DNA of 64,000 nucleotides from JBHIBC01 sp046758905 (GTDB lineage: Bacteria; Acidobacteriota; Polarisedimenticolia; Gp22-AA2): contig JBHIBC010000003.1 in NCBI GenBank assembly GCA_046758905.1, positions 1 to 64,000 on the forward strand. Reading direction: 5' to 3'. Positions 25,990 to 34,211 of this stretch are shown here, piece by piece (position 1 is the first letter of the stretch; each line of letters begins with the position of its first letter). The notes under the pieces were generated by a model. The model was not told the origin of the DNA. It saw only the letters and a list, made by a program, of their open reading frames with translations, and ran no database searches. The translations under genes were made by a program, and so were the position numbers.

Positions 25990-28353
25990 TCACAAGGCCA
26001 GTTCCCGCAGCAGGTCGGCGAGTCGTTCGACCGCGCCGCTGGTGGAGGGCAGCCGGACGATCCTCCCGCGGCCCGAGACTTCCAGCACCAATCGCGCGCC
26101 GGACCTCACACCGGACCAGCTCTCCGGGTCCGCGGCCCGCAACGCCCGCTGGACCGAGTCCATCTGAGACGCGGTCAGAGCACGTGCCAGCCGGCGTCTC
26201 CGTCCGTCGATTACCCAAAGCTCGCCGTCCGATTCCACGACGATCCTCTTGCGGTCGGACATGACGAGCGTCAAGCGAGTGAACTCGACGGTGTCGCGCT
26301 CCGACTTCGCCGCGACGTCCCCGGCCCGCTCGTCTAACCGAGGCGCTGGCGACGGCTCCACGAGGAAAGGCTGGGAAAGCGCGAGAGCTCTCGACACCGA
26401 ACGACTCGACCGGGGCGCCGTCGCGTAGCCGAGCGATCGCGCGACCACGCCGTGACCGAACACCCCTTCGTACGACACGTCTTGGGGCATCTCGACCGGA
26501 ACGACGACCGGCCGCGACGTGCCGCCGGTGTTCGAGACCAGGCTGTCGACCGCCACCAGTGAAGTCCAGGGGGTCATCAAGCGGTGCCCGAGAGCGAGGC
26601 CGACGATCGACTCCTTCACGTCCTCCCTGCCCTCCCCGGCGAGCTCACGGCTCAGCCGGTGGATCCGGGCGCGCGCCCAGAGGCGCCCGAGGGCCTCGTT
26701 GTCCGTCGCCAGTTCCCGCAGGATCACGACGCGGCGCAGTGTCCGCGTGACGCCCCCGCGGCGCCCCTCCACCAGCACGAGGCCGGTCCCCGGCCTGCGG
26801 TAGCGGCCGTGGATCACCAGGGGCTGGCCCGCGAAGAGATCGGGGACCGAAGCGGGCTCGAGGTCCTCGACCTCCAGATCCTCCCAGCTGATGCGGATAT
26901 CGGTGAAGATCGGGGTCTCGATCCGTTTGACGAATCGGGCGACCATTTCTTCCGGGGTCTCCCGCGGTCCGAGGAAGGCCGAAGCGCCCCTCCCCTCCTC
27001 GGCGAGACCCTCCAGGAGGTAGCGGTTGACGGAGGAGCCGATGCCGAAGGAGAACAATCTCGAGGCGCCCAACAGCCTGCGCACCTCGGCCAGGATCTCC
27101 TGCTCGTTACCGATGAACCCGTCGGTCAGGAAGGCGACGATCCGCAGCCTTTCGGGATCCGCCGGCCCCTCCAGCGCGGCCCGGATGCCGGAGATCATGT
27201 GGGTCCCTCCCTGACCCTGGAGAGAGTCGAGATAGGCGACGGCCCTTCGGACGTTCTCGGGGGTCGGGGCCAGCGGACGCGGCCCGAGGCCGGATGCCCG
27301 CTCCGAGAAGCGGACGATCCGAAAGGTGTCCCGCGGCCTCAGCGCCTGAAGCGCCTGCTTCACCACCTCCCTGGCGGCCGCGATCGGCACTCCCCTCATC
27401 GAGCCGGAGCAGTCGATGACGAACACCAGTTCGCGCGGGACAGCCAGATCATCCGGCGCGGGCACCGCATCGGGCGCTGGTGGCTGCAGGATCAGCGTGA
27501 AGACGCCTTTGTCTTCCTCAGCTTCCGGATCGCGCCAGGAGAGAAGGCCCACCTCGGGCGCCTCGCCGCCCACGCGCCAGCGCATGCGGAAGTCGCGGTC
27601 CAACGCAGCCGCCCGGTGCGCGGCGAGGACGATGCGGGCGCGCGTAGCCCCCTCACGCTCGATCGACACCTGATGGGACGGCGATCGGAGGTCGTGAAGA
27701 GGCACGCCCGCGTCCAGGTGGAGCGCCAGATCGAGCCGCTGTCCGGTGCCTTGTCCGGGAGCGACCACCGGAGGATCGACGAGGCCCGGATCTCCCTGAT
27801 CGGGCGGCACGAACCGCGGCCCCACGACGGTAGGAAACACATACTCGCAGGCGCCGTCCTCGCAGCGGATCTCCTGGTCGAAGGCCAGGATGACCTCGAT
27901 CCCGGCGCCGGGCAGGATGTTCGCGACTCTCTGCGCGAAGACGTTCGGGCGTTCCTGGTCCAGCAGGCCGGCCACCCGCCCCTCCTCGCGCGCCCGCTCG
28001 TAGATCTCCCGGGCCTCCTCGCGCCGCAGCATCTCGCTCCGGATCACCCGTTCGCCGATCCGCAGGGTCATATCGGTGACCGCCGCGCTCTCGGGGAGCG
28101 GGAAGATGTAGAGACCGTCGACGGTCTCCGTGTTGGGGTTCTCCCACTTCTGAGTCACTTCCACGTGAGCGATCGGTCCGGTCACGACCGCCCGCACATC
28201 CGTCCGCCGCAACAGAAACACAGAGGGGCGTCCCGTGGCAGGCGGCGGCTCGACGGACGGAGCGCTCGTGGCGGGCGCGGCCGGCACCGCGCCGGCCAGA
28301 GCCAGGGTGACGAATGAGATCACCGCGATCCGGAAACGTGCTTCCTGAGGCAT
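25990..28353 (-). CDS. Exported VIT and von Willebrand factor A domain protein
   Basis: 787 aa with a signal peptide (ISFVTLALAGAVPAAPA). A VIT domain (about 45-180; VEVTQKWENPNTETVDGLYIFPLP, RREEAREIYERAREEG pattern) is followed by a VWA domain (about 310-490) whose MIDAS motif is FVIDCSGSM. The C-terminal third contains basic and beta-rich segments and no sortase (LPxTG) or exosortase signal, unlike many bacterial VIT-VWA proteins. It probably binds divalent metal and other proteins in the periplasm or at the surface. Its partner is not evident from neighbours. Confidence 0.82.
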   Translation of the reverse strand: MPQEARFRIAVISFVTLALAGAVPAAPATSAPSVEPPPATGRPSVFLLRRTDVRAVVTGPIAHVEVTQKWENPNTETVDGLYIFPLPESAAVTDMTLRIGERVIRSEMLRREEAREIYERAREEGRVAGLLDQERPNVFAQRVANILPGAGIEVILAFDQEIRCEDGACEYVFPTVVGPRFVPPDQGDPGLVDPPVVAPGQGTGQRLDLALHLDAGVPLHDLRSPSHQVSIEREGATRARIVLAAHRAAALDRDFRMRWRVGGEAPEVGLLSWRDPEAEEDKGVFTLILQPPAPDAVPAPDDLAVPRELVFVIDCSGSMRGVPIAAAREVVKQALQALRPRDTFRIVRFSERASGLGPRPLAPTPENVRRAVAYLDSLQGQGGTHMISGIRAALEGPADPERLRIVAFLTDGFIGNEQEILAEVRRLLGASRLFSFGIGSSVNRYLLEGLAEEGRGASAFLGPRETPEEMVARFVKRIETPIFTDIRISWEDLEVEDLEPASVPDLFAGQPLVIHGRYRRPGTGLVLVEGRRGGVTRTLRRVVILRELATDNEALGRLWARARIHRLSRELAGEGREDVKESIVGLALGHRLMTPWTSLVAVDSLVSNTGGTSRPVVVPVEMPQDVSYEGVFGHGVVARSLGYATAPRSSRSVSRALALSQPFLVEPSPAPRLDERAGDVAAKSERDTVEFTRLTLVMSDRKRIVVESDGELWVIDGRRRRLARALTASQMDSVQRALRAADPESWSGVRSGARLVLEVSGRGRIVRLPSTSGAVERLADLLRELAL

Positions 28354-28498
28354 GGCTTGTCCTCCGCGGGTCCAGTGCGGGACGATGGCGAAGCCCTTTC
28401 GGGCTCCGCGAGGCCCTTAGACGACTGGGGTTGGAAAAGGTTCCCCGGACGCGACCGACCCGGGTCGGGCCCCTCCCGCCAAGGGAGCATCCCCGGCC

Positions 28499-28579
28499 CC
28501 CGTGCCCGGGAGTGCCGCAGCGTCCGGGAGTCGAGCGACCGCAGCCCGGGAGGGACTGCTTCCCCCCCGTGCCCGGGAG
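28499..28579. repeat. Short direct repeats in divergent intergenic region
   Basis: CCCGTGCCCGGGAG occurs at 28499-28512 and 28566-28579, with two partial copies (CCGGGAG near 28524, CCCGGGAG near 28545) between. The copies are self-complementary in part (CCCGGG). They lie in the roughly 400-nt gap between the divergent VWA gene and the ParA/MinD cluster, a region otherwise without genes. Confidence 0.5.
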
Positions 28580-28601
28580 GAACGGTCGGGGGGGCATCCG
28601 C

Positions 28602-28631
28602 TTGACTTCACGGGAAGCGGTCGCTTACCAT
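28602..28631 (+). promoter_or_regulatory. Candidate sigma-70 promoter of ParA/MinD cluster
   Basis: TTGACT (28602-28607) and TACCAT (28626-28631) are 18 bp apart. This would start transcription near 28638, about 125 nt before the first gene of the cluster. Confidence 0.45.
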
Positions 28632-28761
28632 CAACGGGGTTCGTGGCGAGCCTGATAGGGGAGCCGGGCGGCGCGGGCCTCGCGATTCGGAACCGGGCGG
28701 CGGCGTGCCGGTGCCGCTTCCCTCGGGCACCTCAACATCCTGATTCGATCGTCGCCGTCGG

Positions 28762-29628
28762 ATGCCAGCCCGGTCGCCGCGCCGGGCAGGGCCTCTCGCT
28801 CCAGCGCGAGCATCGAGGCGAGCGATTCACTCCCGCATCGCCCTTGACCGGGCCATCGATCGCGATCGCCTGAAGGCCTGGATCCTGGCCGAGCCCGATA
28901 GCCTGGAACAGGGCTTCCGCGTCCTCGAGATGAACCTGGGCGCCGGCCCGGCGGGCAGCATCGACATCCTCGGGGCGGACTCAGAGGGGTCGCTCGTCCT
29001 CGCCATCCTGGCGGGGGACGACATCGATCGGTCGCTCCTGAGCCTCCTCGATCAGTACGGCTGGATCCGCGAACAGCGCTCGCTGCTGGAACGGCTGTAC
29101 GTCTCGAAGGGTGTGAGGGAGGGTCGCCCGATTCGCACCCTCCTGCTCGCGCCCGGTTTCACGCACGCTTTCCTGAAGCGGCTCTCCCTGCTCTCCATCG
29201 GCATCGAGCCCTGCGTCGCGCGCCCCATCAGGGCGCGGGACGAGACCGTCCTGGCGATCGAGCCGGCGCGGACGATCTTCGGGCTCGAGCGTGGCCCGGG
29301 GCCGGAGGCCGGCGCCCGCCCGGAGGGGCCCGCCCCCCGGGGGTCGGTCACGGACTGGGCGCTCGAGCCGGCACCGGCCCGGACGCGAGACCAACCGGCC
29401 GCGGGAGAGGACCCGGCGCTCGACGACCTGCTCGACGACCTGAGGCCGCCTCCGTCCCGCGACGGCGCGGGAACGCGACCCGCGCCGCTCGACCGACGGC
29501 CCGGCTCCGCTCCCCCGACGCGGCCGGCCGCGATCGGCCCCGACGCGCTCGAGCCCCTCAGCGCCGAGGAACTCGAGGAGTTCGACCGCTTTGACCGGGA
29601 GCGGCGCGGGCGGAGTCCGGAAACATGA
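28762..29628 (+). CDS. NucS/DUF91-like nuclease-fold protein lacking catalytic residues
   Basis: 288 aa; the ATG has no good ribosome-binding site. Residues 35-110 resemble the NucS/DUF91 restriction-endonuclease fold: LEQGFRVLEMNL, then GSIDILGADSEGSLVL and LLSLLDQYGWI. Where active members carry an ExK after the core strand, this protein has AILAG, so Glu and Lys are lost (about 82 and 84) and it is predicted to bind but not cut. The C-terminal ~120 residues are Pro/Ala/Arg-rich and acidic at the end. It opens the ParA/MinD gene set, so DNA or partner recognition is plausible but unproven. Confidence 0.55.
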   Translation: MPARSPRRAGPLAPARASRRAIHSRIALDRAIDRDRLKAWILAEPDSLEQGFRVLEMNLGAGPAGSIDILGADSEGSLVLAILAGDDIDRSLLSLLDQYGWIREQRSLLERLYVSKGVREGRPIRTLLLAPGFTHAFLKRLSLLSIGIEPCVARPIRARDETVLAIEPARTIFGLERGPGPEAGARPEGPAPRGSVTDWALEPAPARTRDQPAAGEDPALDDLLDDLRPPPSRDGAGTRPAPLDRRPGSAPPTRPAAIGPDALEPLSAEELEEFDRFDRERRGRSPET

Positions 29629-29677
29629 CGGGGGAGCCGGTGCCATCGGCGTCCGGGCTCCTTCGGCGGAGTCGCGG

Positions 29678-30613
29678 GTGAAGCGACGGCGCCTGGGCCG
29701 GGGCCTCACGGATCTGCCGGCCGCCCCCGGAGGAGCGGACCTCGCCCCCACCTTCGCCGACTACCTCGCGAGCCTGCGTCCGGACGCGGGCGCACCGCGG
29801 GCGGCGGGGTCACGGTGCGGCCCGCCCCCCGGCTCCGGCCCGAAGATCGTCTGCATCACCAGCGGCAAGGGCGGCACGGGGAAGTCCGTCCTGACGAGCA
29901 ACCTGGCCGTGCATCTCGCCGCCGCCGGGATTCGGGTGATGGCGGTGGACGCCGACATGGGGCTGGCGAACCTCCACCTGCTCATGGGAATGCGGCCATC
30001 GCGGACGGTGTTGGAGGTGATCCAGCGGGGAGCCTCGCTCGACGACATCGCCGAATTCGGTCCGATGGGTCTGCGGCTGGCGGCCGGGGGGTCGGGACGT
30101 CCGGAGATGGCCGATCTCCACCCGGCCCGGCTTCACCGTCTGGTGGCCGCGATGGAGGGCCTCGGGAGACGCGCCGAGCTGGTGCTCGTCGACACCGGAG
30201 CGGGAATCGGACGGTCGACGACCTCGTTCCTGTACTCGTTGCGGGAGATCCTCGTTGTCACTACTCCGGATCTGACCGCGATGACCGACGCGTACGCGGT
30301 GATCAAGCACGTGGCGCACAACAACGCGGCGGCGCGGCTGTCGCTGGTGGTCAACCGCGTCCCGAGCGCCCGGGACGGCCTGGAGGTCTCCAGCAGGATC
30401 GAGGCGATCTGCCGCCGGTTCCTCGGGCGGTCCATCCGGTACCTCGGACACATACTCGACGACCCGCGCGTGTCCACATCGGTCGCGGCCCGCATCCCGA
30501 TCCTCCTGAACCAGCCGGCCTCTCCGGCCGCCGCGTGCCTGCGGGGGATCGGCCGCTCGCTCCTCCTGGAGGTCGGGCCGCACCGAGACCCGTCGTCCGC
30601 ACAGGCTCACTGA
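29678..30613 (+). CDS. MinD/FlhG-like ATPase
   Basis: About 311 aa from GTG at 29678; earlier TTG starts would overlap the preceding gene. The start RRRLGRGLTDLPA resembles ParB-type N-termini, and a Pro-rich linker leads to the ATPase. The deviant Walker A is SGKGGTGKSVLTSNLA, switch I region VDADMGLANLHLLMG, typical of MinD and FlhG. The segment LVLVDTGAGIG is the Walker B equivalent. I see no amphipathic membrane-targeting helix at the C-terminus (ending DPSSAQAH), so membrane cycling is uncertain. It lies directly before a ParA-like gene. Confidence 0.8.
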   Translation: MKRRRLGRGLTDLPAAPGGADLAPTFADYLASLRPDAGAPRAAGSRCGPPPGSGPKIVCITSGKGGTGKSVLTSNLAVHLAAAGIRVMAVDADMGLANLHLLMGMRPSRTVLEVIQRGASLDDIAEFGPMGLRLAAGGSGRPEMADLHPARLHRLVAAMEGLGRRAELVLVDTGAGIGRSTTSFLYSLREILVVTTPDLTAMTDAYAVIKHVAHNNAAARLSLVVNRVPSARDGLEVSSRIEAICRRFLGRSIRYLGHILDDPRVSTSVAARIPILLNQPASPAAACLRGIGRSLLLEVGPHRDPSSAQAH

Positions 30614-30623
30614 GGAAGGGGAG

Positions 30624-31382
30624 ATGCCGATGCGGACCATCGCCATCGCCAATCAGAAAGGCGGCAGCGGCAAGACGACCACGGCGATCAACCTGGCGGC
30701 CTGCCTGGCGAGGCGCGGCCGGCGCACCCTGATTGTCGATCTCGACCCGCAGGCGCACGCCTCGCTGGGCCTGAGCCGCGGCCAGCCGTGCCTGGAGGGC
30801 GCCACCGTCTACGACGCTCTCACCAACGGGGGGACCCTGGCCGAGGTCGTGCATCCCGTCACGGAAGACCTCGATCTGGCCCCCTCCAACCCGCGGCTGG
30901 TCCTCGCGGAGCAGCGACTGGGCCTCCTGCCGCACGGCGAGGAGACCCTGCTGCGCGCCCTGAGCGGGATCGAGGGGCGGTATGCCTTCGTTCTGGTCGA
31001 TTGCCCGCCCACAGGCGGGCTGTTGACCGCCAACGGCGTGCGCGCCGCGGACGAGACCATCATCACGATCGATGCCGGCTTTTTCGCCCTGTACGGCGTC
31101 CGCCAGCTGCTCGAGTTCATCCGTGGCGTGGCCGCCGGCGGCGGTCCGGTCCGGGTCCGGGCCCTCGCGACCATGTACGACGGCCGCACCTCCTTCGCGC
31201 GCGAGATCCTCAAGGACCTGATGGGATACTTCGGCGAGTCGCTGTTCCGCACCGTCATTCATGCCAACGTCAAGATCAAGGAAGCGTCGAGCTACGGGCT
31301 GCCGATCATCGACTACGACCCGCGTGCCCGCGGCTGCAGGGACTACATGGCCCTGGCGGAGGAGGTGATGTCCGAGTGCTGA
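30624..31382 (+). CDS. ParA/Soj-like ATPase
   Basis: 252 aa with GGAAGGGGAG before the ATG. It has the deviant Walker A NQKGGSGKTTTAINLA, VDLDPQAHASLGL and VLVDCPPTGGLLT, and the ParA C-terminal part KIKEASSYGLPIIDYDP. It lacks an N-terminal HTH, as in chromosomal Soj or orphan positioning ParAs. No parB gene is adjacent. With the MinD-like gene it makes a two-ATPase pair, unusual in one operon, probably for positioning a cargo on nucleoid or membrane. Confidence 0.85.
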   Translation: MPMRTIAIANQKGGSGKTTTAINLAACLARRGRRTLIVDLDPQAHASLGLSRGQPCLEGATVYDALTNGGTLAEVVHPVTEDLDLAPSNPRLVLAEQRLGLLPHGEETLLRALSGIEGRYAFVLVDCPPTGGLLTANGVRAADETIITIDAGFFALYGVRQLLEFIRGVAAGGGPVRVRALATMYDGRTSFAREILKDLMGYFGESLFRTVIHANVKIKEASSYGLPIIDYDPRARGCRDYMALAEEVMSEC

Positions 31383-32260
31383 ACGCGTTGCTAATCCAGC
31401 TGTTCGGGCGGGACGTGACCGACCGGATCGTGGAGGCGGGGTTCTCGACTACCGAGGCGATCGCGTCGTCCGGGGCCGGGGCGATCGCCCACAGGGCCGG
31501 CATCCCGCTGCCGCTGGCGAGACGTATCGTCGCGGTCGCGGCCGAGACGGGGCCGGCGCCCGGGGTCCGCTCGCCGGCCGGCGGACGGGGACCGGCGGCC
31601 GAGTTGCTCGAGGAGCCATCGCCCGGCGCGGGACCGGCGGCGGCGGAGCGGCCGACCACGACCGCGCGGCGGCAGGCTCCCGCGCCGCGCGCACGCCAGG
31701 AGCCGGAGCCTTCCACCCGGGCGGAGCGCCACGTTCGCCGCCCTTTCCGCCGGCCGCACAGCGCGCTCGCGGCGGCGAGCGATGCCCCGTCCGGAGGGCG
31801 CTCGGCGGTGGAGCCCGGCAAGGGACCGGAAGGGAGCGATGCGCCGGAACGGGGTCGCCCGTTCGTCGACGACGCCCGCCTCGTCTCCTGGATGGGGCTC
31901 GCGTCCCGGGCGGGGAAAGGCCCCGGCATGCCGATCTCCGTGTCCGAGGAGATCCTGAAGACCGAGCCGCAGGGCTCGAGGGAGTCGACCGCTGCACCGA
32001 GGAGACCGCCCCCCGACTCGATCGCGAAGCCGGCGACGGCCGCGCCGCGGCCTCGCTCGGATGACGCTCCCGGCGGTCGTCGCGCCCTGGTGCCGGGCTC
32101 GTTCTGGAGCTTCGGCGCATCGCCGGGCGCGCCGAAGAAGCCGGCCGCCCGGCCTCCGGGTGATCCTACCCGGGAGACGAAACGGAACGGGCCCGGGGCC
32201 CAGAGCACCGCCTGTGCTCCGCCGGGGACCTCGGGCAGAAGGAGCGACGATGGGCACTGA
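31376..32260 (+). CDS. Helix-hairpin-helix-like N-terminus, Pro/Arg-rich protein
   Basis: 294 aa from a GTG that overlaps the parA stop, with GGAGGAGG upstream. Residues 1-55 (LFGRDVTDRIVEAGFSTTEAI, AIAHRAGIPLPLARRIV) look like a helix-hairpin-helix DNA- or protein-binding unit. The remaining ~240 residues are low-complexity, rich in Pro, Ala, Arg and Gly, with a conserved-looking island VDDARLVSWMGLASRAG. Such tails are expected to be disordered. ParA cargo adaptors often have this form, but no known family is recognised. Confidence 0.55.
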   Translation: MLNALLIQLFGRDVTDRIVEAGFSTTEAIASSGAGAIAHRAGIPLPLARRIVAVAAETGPAPGVRSPAGGRGPAAELLEEPSPGAGPAAAERPTTTARRQAPAPRARQEPEPSTRAERHVRRPFRRPHSALAAASDAPSGGRSAVEPGKGPEGSDAPERGRPFVDDARLVSWMGLASRAGKGPGMPISVSEEILKTEPQGSRESTAAPRRPPPDSIAKPATAAPRPRSDDAPGGRRALVPGSFWSFGASPGAPKKPAARPPGDPTRETKRNGPGAQSTACAPPGTSGRRSDDGH

Positions 32261-32762
32261 AGGGAGCCGACGGCCACGACGGGGCCGGGTGCGGGGCGCG
32301 AGTCCTCCGGCCGAGAGACGGCGGATCCCGCTGCCTCCCCTGCCGGCTTCGGGGCCGCCCGGGACGGGCGGGGGCTCTCCGGGCCGGCTCACCCGCGGGC
32401 CGGAGCGAAAGGCCGATCCCTCCCCCGGCCTCGACGATGCCGAGACCGAGATGCTGCTCGCGCCCGCTGCCCCGAAGCCCGTGGGGAGGCCCGCCCCGTC
32501 CCCCCCCGACGTGGATCCCGGCGGGCGCCGGCGCGGCGAGCAGTCGGGCGTCGGTCGCCGCAGCGGCCTGCCCGGGGCGAGCGTCATCAACGACCTGGTC
32601 GAGGAGATCGAGAAGGACCAGGAGGCGGAGACGGTCCAGCACGGCCCGGGGGGCGGCCCACCGCCCCCCGCATACGCATGGACGGTGGCCTGCTCCTTCG
32701 TCCCCGGTGACGACCAGGATCCCGAATCAGAGCCGGAGCCGCACGACGCTTCAAGGAGGTGA
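32250..32762 (+). CDS. Arg/Pro-rich hypothetical protein of ParA cluster
   Basis: 170 aa; the ATG follows AAGGAG and overlaps the upstream gene by 11 nt, indicating coupling. The N-terminal half is strongly basic and Pro-rich (RRPRRGRVRG, ERRRIPLPPLP). A short helical acidic stretch (SVINDLVEEIEKDQEAE) and an acidic tail (DDQDPESEPEPHD) follow. No family recognised. Predominantly disordered with one potential interaction helix. Confidence 0.5.
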   Translation: MGTEGSRRPRRGRVRGASPPAERRRIPLPPLPASGPPGTGGGSPGRLTRGPERKADPSPGLDDAETEMLLAPAAPKPVGRPAPSPPDVDPGGRRRGEQSGVGRRSGLPGASVINDLVEEIEKDQEAETVQHGPGGGPPPPAYAWTVACSFVPGDDQDPESEPEPHDASRR

Positions 32763-32766
32763 TCGC

Positions 32767-32973
32767 GTGTCGCGATTCAAGCTGGATGACTTTCCCCTTC
32801 TGGAGGTCTCGCCGACCTCGGCGTCGGCCCTGAGGACGAAGCTGGGAGAGATGCTGATCAGCTCCACTTCGGCGAGGGTGCGAGTCGAATCGATCGACGA
32901 GCAGAGCGGCGAGTACCGGATCGTGCTCCATGGCACCCTCGACATGGAGAAGACGCCGTTCGACACCGTCTGA
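32767..32973 (+). CDS. Small protein, first of a tandem paralogous pair
   Basis: 68 aa from a GTG with AAGGAGG 7 nt upstream. It begins MSRFKLDDFPLLEVSPTS and contains SIDEQSGEYRIVLHGTLD. It is clearly related to the next gene, sharing F-L-D-P-L, PTS, LR-K-GE-L and DEQ-GEYR-VL-G-LD. The pattern suggests a small alpha/beta domain. Function unknown; tandem duplication suggests subunits of a hetero-oligomer or repeated assembly. Confidence 0.65.
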   Translation: MSRFKLDDFPLLEVSPTSASALRTKLGEMLISSTSARVRVESIDEQSGEYRIVLHGTLDMEKTPFDTV

Positions 32974-33034
32974 ACGCCGCGCGCGAGGGCGAAGGCAGCG
33001 CGGAGGGATCTGCATCCTAGAGGAGGCTTACGAC

Positions 33035-33238
33035 ATGGCGCGTTTCGGGCTCAAGGACCTGCCGGGCCTGGAGTCAACTCCCACCTCGCCCGGGACTCTG
33101 CGGGCCAAGATCGGCGAGCTTTTGGTCCACTCGGTCAACGCCGCCGCGCGGGTGGAGATGGTCGACGAGCAGACGGGAGAGTACAGGGTCGTGCTGCAGG
33201 GGATCCTCGACAGAGAGGATCTCAGGTTCGAGCGCTGA
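33035..33238 (+). CDS. Small protein, second of a tandem paralogous pair
   Basis: 67 aa with AGGAGG before the ATG. It begins MARFGLKDLPGLESTPTS and contains MVDEQTGEYRVVLQGILD, collinear with the preceding protein over its whole length. No signal peptide or membrane segment. The close match and the strong ribosome-binding sites of both genes suggest abundant products. I do not recognise the family. Confidence 0.65.
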   Translation: MARFGLKDLPGLESTPTSPGTLRAKIGELLVHSVNAAARVEMVDEQTGEYRVVLQGILDREDLRFER

Positions 33239-33263
33239 GGCGAACGGCCGAGGAGGCTCTCCG

Positions 33264-34211
33264 GTGTCGGATGAGCTGCGCCGCAGGTTCCAGGACAAGA
33301 TCCAGGGACGACCGCCGGCCGCGAGACGGCCCCCGCCGGCCCCGGCCGGCGAGATCGCTCCGGCCGACTCCCTCCTGATCGCCGGCCTCGAGCACGGCGC
33401 GCTTTCGGCCGCCCTTCCCGTTCACCCGGACTTCCGGCACGGACGCACGCGCGTCCGCATGACCATCGATCTCGGGAGCGGCCTGCGCGAGGCGGGCTGC
33501 TCCCTCGACCACGGGAAGCGCCGGTGGCTGCTCGCCCTCTGCCCGCACCTGCTCGAGCACGAGTGCGGCGCCGGCGACGGACTCGACTCCCTCCTCGGGG
33601 ACCGCCGGCGGCGCGATCCGGCGGATGGTATCGCGCGGGAGACAGCGGCGCGCGGACAGCCCGGCGGCATGGAGGTGATCCATCTGATCGGACATGTGGC
33701 GCTGGAGCTGCTGGCCGCCGCCAGCGGCGCGCGCCACTGCAACGCCGCCGCCTGCGCCTACCGGGAGCGTCCCGACCGGTTCGATCTGTACCTGGAGTGC
33801 ACCGACCCGCTCCTGGGGCGCGCCGTTGCGGTGCTCGCGGCGGCCAGCGTCCGGGACATCGTGGCGGGCCGGGATCGGCTGCAGGTCCACCGCTGCTGCC
33901 GTGACCTCCTCGCCGCTCTCCAGCTCACGGACCGGTCGGCGCTCGTCCCGGAGGACGTCGCCGATTCCCTCGGCTGGACGATCGAGGCCGCCCGGGAAGG
34001 CCTGGAGGCGCTCGTCCGCCTCGGTTTCCTCGAGGCGGTGCGCGCACCGTTCACCTTCAGCTCGCCCGGAGGCGTCCTCTACCGGCGGCCGCGAGGAGGC
34101 GGGCCCTGGTCGATCGCTCCGCCGGGGCGCGCCCTCAGCCCTGCCGACCGCTCGCCGGCGCCTCGTGCGCGGCCAGACGAACCCTCTCCGTCAGATCGAG
34201 GTAGGTCCTGA
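33264..34211 (+). CDS. Stand-alone cyanophycin-synthetase N-domain-like protein
   Basis: 315 aa from a GTG after GAGGAGG. After a Pro-rich start, residues 60-230 resemble the N-terminal domain of cyanophycin synthetase: RVRMTIDLGSGL, LCPHLLEHECGAG, VIHLIGHVALELLAAASG and FDLYLECTDPLLGRAVAVL follow the order of the known domain (pattern GxxxEHVALEL). The ATP-grasp and Mur-ligase parts are absent. A winged-helix-like segment (EDVADSLGWTIEAAREGLEALVRLGFLE) follows. It is the last gene of the cluster; its end overlaps the convergent ChaN-like gene by 77 nt. Assignment rests on motif memory and is moderate. Confidence 0.5.
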   Translation: MSDELRRRFQDKIQGRPPAARRPPPAPAGEIAPADSLLIAGLEHGALSAALPVHPDFRHGRTRVRMTIDLGSGLREAGCSLDHGKRRWLLALCPHLLEHECGAGDGLDSLLGDRRRRDPADGIARETAARGQPGGMEVIHLIGHVALELLAAASGARHCNAAACAYRERPDRFDLYLECTDPLLGRAVAVLAAASVRDIVAGRDRLQVHRCCRDLLAALQLTDRSALVPEDVADSLGWTIEAAREGLEALVRLGFLEAVRAPFTFSSPGGVLYRRPRGGGPWSIAPPGRALSPADRSPAPRARPDEPSPSDRGRS

